A stretch of 25,471 nucleotides of DNA from Desulfacyla sp964522045 (GTDB lineage Bacteria; Desulfobacterota; DSM-4660; Desulfatiglandales; Desulfatiglandaceae): contig CAZFSF010000029.1 of the NCBI GenBank assembly GCA_964522045.1, positions 1 to 25,471 of the forward strand, written 5' to 3'. Positions 7,722-14,674 of the stretch are shown here, one piece after another (position 1 is the stretch's first letter; the number at the start of each line of letters is the position of its first letter). The translations under genes and the position numbers were made by a program. A model generated the notes under the pieces. The model was not told where the DNA came from. It saw nothing but the letters and a program-made list of their open reading frames with translations, and ran no database searches.

Positions 7722-8464
7722 ATACTCAAAATCCGACCCTCATTCCCGGGTTTCATGGTGTACGGGAGACCTTAATTCAGGGGAGAGTAAGTATCCGGGA
7801 AATATGGATCGCAACAGGGAAAAAACCGGGCAGGATAAGAGATATCCTCCGGATTGCAGAAGAACATGATATTCCCGTCTTCTACAAAGAGGTGTCTAAG
7901 CTTTCCCGGCTCCTTCCGGATGTGGCCCACCAGGGGATTGTCGCGGTGGCAGAAGAATTTAGCTACGCAGATCTGAACCAGGTCATCGAGACCTCTCTTC
8001 AAGACAGGGAACATGCCGTCCTGATTGTCGCTGACCACATCACCGACGAAGGGAATCTGGGGGCGCTGATCAGGACAGCGGCGTTCTTCGGGGTGCATGG
8101 TCTCATTATTCCAGGGGACCGTTCAGCCCGGGTCAGCGCAAGGATACTCAAGAGATCGTCAAGCGGCTATCTCCACCTACCTATAGCCAAGGTTGTAAAT
8201 ATCGGAAGGACCTTGGACCTTTTGGTAAAAAGAGGCTTCTGGATTATCGGGGCATCCGGCGAGGCATCCACGTCCATTTATAGCTTTGACTGGGGCAGGG
8301 ACCTCGCCCTGGTCCTGGGCAATGAAAAGAGCGGGCTTAGCATACCGGCACGGAAACGGTGTCACGAGACAGTCAGCATCCCCTCTTCGGGCCCTGTGGA
8401 ATCACTCAACGTCTCGGTCTCCGGCGGCATTATCCTTTCGGAGATCGTCAGGCAGAGGGGGTAA
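7718..8464 (+). CDS. rlmB: TrmH/SpoU-family rRNA 2'-O-methyltransferase (RlmB type)
   Basis: SPOUT-class SAM methyltransferase, probably the enzyme that methylates the 2'-O of G2251 in 23S rRNA. The 248 residues match RlmB. The N-terminal substrate-binding domain begins PGFHGVRETLIQG and contains VAHQGIVAVA. The SpoU core has motif 1 GNLGALIRTAAFFGVHG, motif 2 LALVLGNEKSGL and motif 3 VESLNVSVSGGIILSEI. Motif 1 departs slightly from the usual DPHN (here DEGN), but the Asn is kept. ATG at 7718 overlaps the uvrB stop by 4 bases. The 3' end overlaps the convergent MATE gene by 17 bases. A decayed second copy of its 3' part lies at 14673-14808. Confidence 0.9.
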   Translation: MNTQNPTLIPGFHGVRETLIQGRVSIREIWIATGKKPGRIRDILRIAEEHDIPVFYKEVSKLSRLLPDVAHQGIVAVAEEFSYADLNQVIETSLQDREHAVLIVADHITDEGNLGALIRTAAFFGVHGLIIPGDRSARVSARILKRSSSGYLHLPIAKVVNIGRTLDLLVKRGFWIIGASGEASTSIYSFDWGRDLALVLGNEKSGLSIPARKRCHETVSIPSSGPVESLNVSVSGGIILSEIVRQRG

Positions 8465-9818
8465 GGTCCCCCGCTAAGTATAAACGAACTCGCTGAAAAT
8501 CCCTCCTGAGCCATTCGGCAATAATAAGCACTTCAATGCCTGCAGTGGCCAGCTTAATCCACCAGATAGACCGGATTCCCCAGCTAAAAAGCCCCGGCAA
8601 TGTGAAGACTAAGGATGCAAATAGGGCGTTGTCAAAGACCGCGGCAATGAAAACGGGATAGGTTTTGCCAAAACCCTGAAACACGGCAGACAGGGTCATG
8701 ATCGTTCCCACAATCACGGTCCCTAATGACATGATCGTGAGATAAATAACACCGTAGTCAATGACTGCCCTATCATTGCTGAATATTCCGATCAAAAGGA
8801 CGGGAAACATCCAGCATAAAATGGTACCTGTAACCATGACAGCAGAAGAGATTGCCCAGCCTATCCAGAGTGTTCTGACAATCCTTGACTCTTTTCCTGC
8901 ACCGAAGTTTTGTCCGACCATCGCTGCCATGGCCGAAGTAACAGCGACCACCGGCATATATATAGACTGGAGAATACGGAACCCAATCCCTATTGAGGCT
9001 AAGGCCGGGGTCCCGAATACACGCACTATCCGATAGGTGATTAGCATGTTCAGGGCAAGTAAAAAATAGGTCAAGCCTGAGGGTAGCCCGATTGCGAGAC
9101 TCCTCTTGATAATATGCAGATCCAATCGCCAGGGCCTCTCTATTTTAAGATGTTGTCCTCTTATGAAGATGAGATAAACATATATCCCCATGCTGATAAG
9201 TTGGGAGGAAAGTGAGGCAATGGCTGCACCTCGCACCCCGAGACGCGGCAATCCCAACAGACCGAAAATCAGGAGAGGGTCCAGGGCAATGTTGAATACC
9301 GTGGATAGAACCATTATGATCATGGGTGTTCTGGTATCTCCCATGCCTCGATAGCAAGAGCCTATGACGTGAAGCAGTAGTACAAAGAAAAAGGAGATGG
9401 AAAAGACCTGGAAATATTCTACTCCCCACTCCAATGATTTCCCTGCTCCGCCGAAAAAAGCGATGTAAGGTCGGGCAATGGACAATCCTACAAGCGTGGA
9501 CACAATACCAACCAGTATGGCGAGGATGATACTCTGTTTATACACCCTTGTTGCTTCTTCGTAGTCCCTCCTTCCAAACGCCTGTGCAATAAGGGCCATG
9601 CCCCCGATTCCGAGGACAAATGAGAGGCCTAAGATCACAAAGAAGGCATTTCCGGAAATGGAAACAGCGGCCACGGCGTCAGGCCCCAAACGACCCACAA
9701 AATAGAGATCTACCATCAGATAAAGGGTGAACATGATCATGGAAAAAGCGATGGGGCCGGAAAGCCGGAGCAATAACTTTGGGATGGACCCCTCTGTAAG
9801 ATCTAACGGTTTAGTCAT
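8448..9818 (-). CDS. MATE-family multidrug/sodium antiporter
   Basis: Inner-membrane MATE transporter, expected to extrude organic cations using Na+ or H+. It has 456 residues, the usual length, with about 12 hydrophobic segments arranged as two six-helix halves. The start reads MTKPLDLTEGSIPKLLLRLSGPIA, and the first half has YFVGRLGPDAVAAVSI and GIGGMALIAQAFGRRDYEEA, typical of the NorM/DinF-like group. The second half repeats the pattern with AMVGQNFGAGKESR. The start at 9818 (ATG) fits the family better than the upstream TTG at 9854, which adds 12 polar residues; neither has a strong ribosome site. It is co-directional with the EFR1-AOR genes and may be read through from them. The substrate cannot be read from the sequence. 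Confidence 0.92.
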   Translation of the reverse strand: MTKPLDLTEGSIPKLLLRLSGPIAFSMIMFTLYLMVDLYFVGRLGPDAVAAVSISGNAFFVILGLSFVLGIGGMALIAQAFGRRDYEEATRVYKQSIILAILVGIVSTLVGLSIARPYIAFFGGAGKSLEWGVEYFQVFSISFFFVLLLHVIGSCYRGMGDTRTPMIIMVLSTVFNIALDPLLIFGLLGLPRLGVRGAAIASLSSQLISMGIYVYLIFIRGQHLKIERPWRLDLHIIKRSLAIGLPSGLTYFLLALNMLITYRIVRVFGTPALASIGIGFRILQSIYMPVVAVTSAMAAMVGQNFGAGKESRIVRTLWIGWAISSAVMVTGTILCWMFPVLLIGIFSNDRAVIDYGVIYLTIMSLGTVIVGTIMTLSAVFQGFGKTYPVFIAAVFDNALFASLVFTLPGLFSWGIRSIWWIKLATAGIEVLIIAEWLRRDFQRVRLYLAGDLTPSA

Positions 9819-9875
9819 TAGCTTGATAGTGTAGGAATCGAATGGGGGGCACAATTCCCTTTATATCGCAATCTG

Positions 9876-9899
9876 AAGAGATGATCTATCTCTTTTTTT
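9876..9899 (+). terminator. Terminator-like hairpin, plus strand, between EFR1 and MATE
   Basis: AAGAGAT (9876-9882), a 5-base loop and ATCTCTT (9888-9894) form a 7-bp stem that runs into a T tract ending at 9899. The orientation suits a plus-strand transcript, yet no plus-strand gene ends nearby. It may be coincidental or may stop antisense transcription. Confidence 0.35.
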
Positions 9900-9997
9900 C
9901 AGCTACCTTTTCAACAAACGACGGCAAAATTCAGTTAACAAATAGCAAAAATATTTTTTTCACTCGCATTCTACAACTCTATTGAATAGCAGCGTTT

Positions 9998-10909
9998 TCA
10001 TCTGTACTCGTATTCAGCAGTACGGTTTTTTCTGTCATACTTAAGCTTGATCTTTCGCGCTAAAACATCCTTGTACAGTTCCGGACCTGCATATTCATCT
10101 TTTTCTATGTTACCAAAAAAGCGCTCCATCTTTACAGAATAGAGTGATCGCTCTATTACTCCATTCCCAGGAGAGAATTCAATTGAGATTGCATCCTGGG
10201 GACAAACATGCCAACAGCGATAGCAGACCATACATGTATTATGAAACTTAACGGTCTTGTTTTCGATTGTGATACTGTCAGTTGGACATTCATAGACACA
10301 ATTACCACAAAGATTGCATTTGTCAGGATCACTTTTTGCCAAAGGAGTTATTTTCTTCTTTACCCATGTTAAAGAAGGTCCGAGTATATTGTAAAATATG
10401 CCTCCGTGATTCGGATCGATTTTGTGATGAGCAGGCAACGCATCTCCATTTAACATATTAGCTGCAATAGTGCGCCCAAACTCTTCAGCATACTCCAGAT
10501 CCTTTTCATTTGGCCGACCCGGAAATTGTTCAAACTTGGTTGGAACTGTAACAGCCCCTCTTAGCTGAATACCCCCTATGACTATAGCTCCGGTTTGGGC
10601 AACGGCTTGTGCCAGATACCACAACGATTTGACAGGTGAACCCCCTGAAGTAATAAAGACAAAAGCCTTTTTACCTGTGAAATCAAAGCCGCTATTTTTT
10701 AGAAATTTCGGTACACACTCTGCCGGCAAGTTCTCAAATACAGGGCACCCTAATCCTATAAGATCTGCATTGTCCGGCTTCCATTTCTTTCGATGTAAGA
10801 ATCGAACATGATCAACCTCAAACCCTTTATCCTGAAGACCATCTGAAATTGAAATTCCTGCTTTAAGGGTGTTTCCGGTCTGACTAAATGTCAATATGCT
10901 TGCTTTCAT
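9998..10909 (-). CDS. Flavodoxin / 2x[4Fe-4S] ferredoxin fusion (EFR1 type)
   Basis: Probable cytoplasmic electron carrier of 303 residues. The N-terminal flavodoxin-like domain (about 1-150) has the FMN phosphate loop FSQTGNT (8-14). The C-terminal ferredoxin domain has two complete [4Fe-4S] motifs: Cys198/201/204/208 and Cys226/229/232/236, each followed by Pro. This matches the EFR1-type ferredoxin family. The ATG at 10909 has GGAGGAG 7 bases upstream. It follows the AOR gene by 49 bases on the same strand, so it is probably the low-potential redox partner of that enzyme; this is inferred from position. The protein after the second cluster has a charged, unassigned tail of about 65 residues. 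The DNA is more AT-rich than the flanking housekeeping genes. Confidence 0.9.
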   Translation of the reverse strand: MKASILTFSQTGNTLKAGISISDGLQDKGFEVDHVRFLHRKKWKPDNADLIGLGCPVFENLPAECVPKFLKNSGFDFTGKKAFVFITSGGSPVKSLWYLAQAVAQTGAIVIGGIQLRGAVTVPTKFEQFPGRPNEKDLEYAEEFGRTIAANMLNGDALPAHHKIDPNHGGIFYNILGPSLTWVKKKITPLAKSDPDKCNLCGNCVYECPTDSITIENKTVKFHNTCMVCYRCWHVCPQDAISIEFSPGNGVIERSLYSVKMERFFGNIEKDEYAGPELYKDVLARKIKLKYDRKNRTAEYEYR

Positions 10910-10958
10910 ATTCTAACTCCTCCAATATAACTTATCTTCCGGCAAGATAACCATGAAT

Positions 10959-12806
10959 TTACACTGAACCTAATGCAAACGACAAACCAAGTTCCTCGAG
11001 TTTGGATTTTTTGGGTTTGGTGGTTTTGGGATCCCAGTCGCGCTTTTCATAATACTGATCCAGCATCTTATTGAATGCTTTCCTGTTTAAAACCGCTCCT
11101 TTCTCGGAGCCAACTGTAAGCGGTTCTTCAAAGAACCTCTCAGGCAGCTTATCATCCTCACGCCGGAATCCCTCCCTATAATTAAACATCTTTTCAAGAT
11201 TGAATACGCGCTCACCAGCCTTCATCAATTCGTCGCCTGTCCACTCAACATCGGTGATGGCGGTAAGCAGATCAGCAAAATCGTCTTTGTCTAAACCGGG
11301 CTTTTTCCGGCGTCCATGGTCGGTAGCAAAGGTGCAAATCCCAAGTGAATCAACCATGGCATAAAAATTCTGCTGATCTATATCCTCTCCATTATGATGG
11401 CATGCACCCCTGTTTGAGGTTGCATAAGAGATTCCTTTGGCAGGATAGGCATGCACGTTCCAAGCCGCAAGTTCCAGTCCTTTGACGTGTATTGCGAACT
11501 TCTCGGAATCCTTTCCAATCTTTTGTGAAACTGCTTTTACTCCTTTCGATGCAAGATCTCCGATACCTTCCCTCCTGGCAATTTTCTCAATTATTTTCAG
11601 TATGGCATCGACATTTCCCCATTTTAGATCAATCCCATCCAGAAAATCTTCATCAATATACCCCTTTTCATAGGACTCCATTAGAAAACCGATGACATTA
11701 CCGGTTGAGATAATATCAAGGCCGTAATTATCCCCATCAAAAACCGCCTTCATCAGGCCTCCAAGATCCGATACCAAAAGGTTGGCGCCAAACATGGTTC
11801 CGGTCTCATACTCAGGGCCATCATGAACTATTCCTGCATAAGGTCCCTTTTTCACAACTCCGCCTCTTTTACAGGCAAGAGGACAGCAATAGCAGGCAGA
11901 GCTTCTAATCCATATTTTTTGTTTAGCTGCGGCGGCTCCAATCTTATCGGCTTTAAGGAAAGTTCCTTCCCGAAAATTCTTTACAGTTAACACTCCATTT
12001 TCGCTGTTCTTTTCTAAAAACTTAGCCATGCCGTCATTTTTCCAGAACATTGTCAATAGCGTACCTGTTGATATGCCTTTGAAATATTTTCGAGTTTTCT
12101 CTATCCTTGCAACAAACCGCTCATGATCCGCAATGCCCGGCATCTTTGAGCCCTTCAGTGCTATCGCTTTCAGATTCTTGGCGCCCATTACACATCCAGG
12201 CCCTCTTCCGGCAGCTCGTGCTGCAGTGTGGATAATACAGGAATAGGACACTAAGTTTTCGCCTGCCGGGCCGATATAGCAGGTGCGGAACCTCCTGTCA
12301 CCCAGCTCTTCGATAAACTGCCTGTCAAATGCATCTGTCTCCATGCCCCAATATTTTTTTGCATCCCTTATTTCAACCTTGTCATCATCTATCACTATAT
12401 ATACAGGAGATGCAGCCTTTCCGGTAATTACAATCCCATCGTATCCTGCAAACCTGATCTCCGGCCCCAAAAACCCTCCCATATTAGAATAGCTGACTGT
12501 TGAGGCAAAGGCATGGCATGAGTGCAAAGGGGATGTGCAGGGAGACTTGGTTACTACGCATGTCCGGGATGCCGATGGAATGGGAAACCCTGAAAATGGC
12601 CCTGACATAAAAACCAGGGGATTTTCAGGCGACATGGGATTGATACCCGGCTCTTTCAGCCGGTCCCAGAGGATTTTCATTCCAAGGCCTCTTCCGCCAA
12701 TAAACTTTTCCGTATCCTCGGAAGAAATCGCTGTTTTACAGACTTTTCCCGTGGTCAGATTGATATCCAAGAGGCCGCCATGGTATCCGGGTATTTTATT
12801 TTTCAT
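10959..12806 (-). CDS. Aldehyde:ferredoxin oxidoreductase family enzyme, catalytic subunit
   Basis: Tungsten/molybdenum bis-pterin enzyme family that oxidises aldehydes to carboxylates, or reduces acids, with ferredoxin. The start at 12806 gives 615 residues, has AGGAGA upstream and begins in the family style (GYHGGLLDINLTTGK). An upstream in-frame start at 12860 lies within the preceding gene. Seen in order: IGGRGLGMKILWD, ASRTCVVTKSP, the pterin-binding NMGGFLGPEIRFAGYDGIVITGKA, AARAAGRGPGCVMGAKNLKAIA, and the [4Fe-4S] ligands Cys305/308/312 (CYCCPLAC) plus Cys491 (GICTFA). GLELAAW (Glu445) and RGACHH follow. The family includes archaeal AOR, BamB and E. coli YdhV. With a 4x[4Fe-4S] partner just upstream, it looks most like the YdhY/YdhV arrangement. 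Its substrate is unknown. Confidence 0.94.
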   Translation of the reverse strand: MKNKIPGYHGGLLDINLTTGKVCKTAISSEDTEKFIGGRGLGMKILWDRLKEPGINPMSPENPLVFMSGPFSGFPIPSASRTCVVTKSPCTSPLHSCHAFASTVSYSNMGGFLGPEIRFAGYDGIVITGKAASPVYIVIDDDKVEIRDAKKYWGMETDAFDRQFIEELGDRRFRTCYIGPAGENLVSYSCIIHTAARAAGRGPGCVMGAKNLKAIALKGSKMPGIADHERFVARIEKTRKYFKGISTGTLLTMFWKNDGMAKFLEKNSENGVLTVKNFREGTFLKADKIGAAAAKQKIWIRSSACYCCPLACKRGGVVKKGPYAGIVHDGPEYETGTMFGANLLVSDLGGLMKAVFDGDNYGLDIISTGNVIGFLMESYEKGYIDEDFLDGIDLKWGNVDAILKIIEKIARREGIGDLASKGVKAVSQKIGKDSEKFAIHVKGLELAAWNVHAYPAKGISYATSNRGACHHNGEDIDQQNFYAMVDSLGICTFATDHGRRKKPGLDKDDFADLLTAITDVEWTGDELMKAGERVFNLEKMFNYREGFRREDDKLPERFFEEPLTVGSEKGAVLNRKAFNKMLDQYYEKRDWDPKTTKPKKSKLEELGLSFALGSV

Positions 12807-12822
12807 CCTTATTCTCCTATCC

Positions 12823-13542
12823 TTAAATGGTATACCAGCGCTTTGCCAATTCCTCTGCAATTATATCCGGAGGCATGCGATAGAATTCCCCGTCCGGTTT
12901 AACTTCCACAAGTGATAATGCGCCATAAGGACAATATTTGACACATTGCGGGTCACCGTCACAGAGAGTGCACATCCGCTCAGGTTGGTTGGTTGCAGGA
13001 TTCGGGACGATAACGCCTACACCTCTGGCACTGCATGCCTCTGCACAACTGCCGCAACCCGTACAGCGACTGAGATCATTCTTGATGGCCGATGTTTTGT
13101 CATCCCGATACAGTGCCTTTCTCCCAGTTTTAGTGTCAGGCAAGACCGGGCATGCCTCGATACAGGGGTTGTCAGGACACATGGCACAGACAGTGGGGAT
13201 ATCCACATCAGGATTAAAGCTATAGACACTGATATTGGAATAAAAAGGATTACCAAGTCCGGGCAAAACCTTTCCATTCACCTTCTGCTTATGATTGTAA
13301 GCCGAACAAACGGTCTCACAGGTCCTGCAGCCAGTACATTTGCTGTAATCAACAACGATCATGGAAAAAGTTCCATTTTTCCCTTCCAGTCCCAACCGTT
13401 TACAGGAAAGTTGAAGGAGGCCGAGATTGCCTAAAAGAAAGATTGTTCCGCCTCCAACAGCCATGTTTTTGATGAAATCCCTCCGGGTAGATTTCATCAG
13501 ATTTCTGTGTTCTTTTCTTTTGCGAGGTCTTTTCTCACCCAT
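12823..13542 (-). CDS. Tat-signal 4x[4Fe-4S] ferredoxin-like subunit (YdhY/DmsB type)
   Basis: Electron-transfer subunit of 239 residues. A basic N-terminus leads to a twin-arginine motif STRRDFIK (18-25; Arg20-Arg21), then a hydrophobic stretch to about residue 45 ending LLQLSC. Four cluster motifs follow: Cys69/72/75/79, Cys119/122/127/131, Cys160/163/166/170 and Cys191/194/200/204. The start ATG at 13542 has AGGAGGT 5 bases upstream; the internal ATG at 13497 has no ribosome site. It lies 16 bases before the AOR gene, so they are surely co-expressed, as in ydhY-ydhV. A Tat signal on a partner of a normally cytoplasmic AOR is odd: the signal could serve as a membrane anchor, or the pair could be exported together. 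Two palindromes precede it. Confidence 0.93.
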   Translation of the reverse strand: MGEKRPRKRKEHRNLMKSTRRDFIKNMAVGGGTIFLLGNLGLLQLSCKRLGLEGKNGTFSMIVVDYSKCTGCRTCETVCSAYNHKQKVNGKVLPGLGNPFYSNISVYSFNPDVDIPTVCAMCPDNPCIEACPVLPDTKTGRKALYRDDKTSAIKNDLSRCTGCGSCAEACSARGVGVIVPNPATNQPERMCTLCDGDPQCVKYCPYGALSLVEVKPDGEFYRMPPDIIAEELAKRWYTI

Positions 13543-13564
13543 AAGCTACCTCCTTTAATTACCA

Positions 13565-13579
13565 CTAACTTATAGTTAG
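13565..13579. promoter_or_regulatory. Palindrome upstream of the Fe-S/AOR genes
   Basis: CTAAC-TTATA-GTTAG is a perfect 5-bp inverted repeat located 23-37 bases upstream of the Fe-S gene start. It may be an operator or a small leader hairpin. It differs from the ACTAT-N5-ATAG palindrome next to it. Confidence 0.4.
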
Positions 13580-13593
13580 ATATGCCACATACT

Positions 13594-13608
13594 ACTATGG
13601 GTCATAGC
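13594..13608. promoter_or_regulatory. Candidate PadR operator, copy 2 (ACTAT-N5-ATAGC)
   Basis: ACTAT (13594-13598), 5 bases, ATAGC (13604-13608); the inner CTATG-GGT-CATAG is a perfect inverted repeat. The same half-sites and spacing occur at 14207-14221 on the padR promoter. The location between padR and the Fe-S gene suits control of the AOR genes. Confidence 0.5.
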
Positions 13609-13624
13609 ATCACAACAAAAAAAA

Positions 13625-14152
13625 TTATTCTTTATTCTGATAATACTCAACCAACTCATCAACCCATTTAATCATATCTCTGAAGATCATACGATACAGT
13701 TTCATAATAGCCTTACCTTCTGTAGGGACATCCGACAATTTAGCAAAGTCATTATCTACATCGTCCTTGCTATTGATAAAACTCATTTTCAAATCCTGGA
13801 GCATTTCTAGGGCAGTCTCTTTATCTACAAGACTCAAATTTGCTATAAGTGCATTAAAATCAAAAAATATTTTGCCTGGATTGGCGGAAAAACGGTTCAT
13901 CAGCTCGATAAGATATTTCTTCCCTGATTTTGTTATGCTGTAAATTACCTTTTCAGGCATTTCTCCTTGTTTAACAGTTTTGCCTGAAAGATAATTTTTA
14001 GCAGCCAACTTCTTTACGTTTTGATATATTGTTGGAGAGCCGATTTTTACCCATTTTTGCACCCGTTTGAATTCAATAAACCTTGTAAGTTCATAGGCAC
14101 TCATTGGGCTCCTTTGCAGAAACCCGAGTATTATCAAATCGATGGAAGACAT
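13625..14152 (-). CDS. PadR-family transcriptional regulator
   Basis: DNA-binding regulator of 175 residues. The N-terminal winged helix (about 1-80) reads SSIDLIILGFLQRSPMSAYEL, followed by SPTIYQNVKKLAAKNYL as the recognition helix and wing, typical of PadR. The C-terminal half is helical (ETALEMLQDLKMSF to MIKWVDELVEYYQ) and should dimerise. The ATG at 14152 is chosen because a longer reading frame from TTG at 14245 would begin inside the -35 box of a good promoter (14217-14245), and the family normally begins at this point. PadR proteins usually repress and respond to small molecules such as phenolic acids or drugs. Here it likely controls itself and the downstream Fe-S, AOR and EFR1 genes; the effector is unknown. 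Confidence 0.9.
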   Translation of the reverse strand: MSSIDLIILGFLQRSPMSAYELTRFIEFKRVQKWVKIGSPTIYQNVKKLAAKNYLSGKTVKQGEMPEKVIYSITKSGKKYLIELMNRFSANPGKIFFDFNALIANLSLVDKETALEMLQDLKMSFINSKDDVDNDFAKLSDVPTEGKAIMKLYRMIFRDMIKWVDELVEYYQNKE

Positions 14153-14206
14153 ACTCCTGTCCTTTTTTAATGTTTCCAGTCTATATCCCCTGCATTGTTC
14201 CACACT

Positions 14207-14245
14207 ACTATTAACCATAGTAATATCGTTTACATCAAAAGTCAA
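14207..14245 (-). promoter_or_regulatory. padR promoter overlapping candidate PadR operator copy 1
   Basis: On the minus strand the -35 TTGACT (14240-14245), a 17-base spacer and the -10 TACTAT (14217-14222) form a near-consensus promoter, with a leader of about 55 bases before the ATG at 14152. The inverted repeat ACTAT-N5-ATAGT (14207-14221) covers the -10 box and probable start point, an ideal place for autorepression. The matching palindrome is at 13594-13608. Confidence 0.6.
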
Positions 14246-14276
14246 GACTTTTTTTATTGCTTTCGTGATCGCTTTC

Positions 14277-14496
14277 AGGACATCCTTTGGAAAACGCTCC
14301 TTTTCGCCTCCCGCCTATCGGCGGGACCTTGCATTCTGATTTTGACCCGCCTGAGGCGGATTAATCCTTGAAATACTCCAATGTATTCCTGTCTGCCCCG
14401 TGGAATGCGTAGCCTATTCCTCTGGGGTGGCTAAAATCCTCATATGCCTTGATCTTGAATCCCGCTGAAGGCGGGAAACGTTTTTCAAAGGTCTCA
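14277..14496. mobile_element. Degenerate MITE-like element with internal GC hairpins
   Basis: Gene-free spacer. The right end (14481-14496) reads TTTTTCAAAGGTCTCA, identical to the terminal repeat of the MITE at 16251-16333, and CCTTGATCTTGA (14447-14458) also matches that element's interior. The left end (around 14277-14296, ATCCTTTGGAAAACG) is a degenerate inverse of it. Inside are hairpins: TCCCGCC/GGCGGGA (14309-14326), CCGCC/GGCGG (14347-14359), CCCGC/GCGGG (14461-14475), and a weaker CCCC...GGGG stem at 14396-14427. No transposase is seen. The outer left boundary is uncertain. Confidence 0.5.
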
Positions 14497-14518
14497 CTGT
14501 TAAGAAAAGGAGATAGAA

Positions 14519-14674
14519 ATGACACGTGGTAAAAAGGTTTGAACTAAGTTACGGATTCAACCTTTAATCGAATATAGACCGCATAGCCTGTTTTATAGCC
14601 ATCTTTTTAAAGTCCCGGTGACCGTCATTCCTACCGCGAGCTATTCCCTGGATATCCGCTCTTCCCTGCAGTAG
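14519..14674 (+). pseudogene. Tiny reading frame interrupted by TGA at codon 8 (doubtful)
   Basis: An AAGGAGAT ribosome-site lookalike precedes ATG 14519. Seven codons (MTRGKKV) are followed by TGA (14540-14542) and then 43 further open codons up to TAG (14672-14674). No family is recognised. The TGA lies near the loop side of a small hairpin (14533-14565). It is either a chance frame, a decayed gene, or much less likely a selenocysteine readthrough frame. It ends where the rlmB remnant begins. Confidence 0.2.

Noticed and set aside
9998..13542. Benzoyl-CoA reductase (Bam) type identification for the AOR/Fe-S pair
   Set aside because: None of the other Bam subunits (BamC-I) or benzoate genes is present; the four-cluster, Tat-bearing partner fits YdhY better.
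13543..13624. A full promoter for the Fe-S/AOR genes
   Set aside because: TTGTTG and TAGTAT with an 18-base spacer can be drawn over the palindrome at 13594, but both boxes are poor, so only the palindromes are annotated.
14153..14245. 31-residue N-terminal extension of PadR
   Set aside because: It would start within the -35 box of the promoter at 14217-14245, and PadR proteins begin at the SSIDLIILGFL helix.
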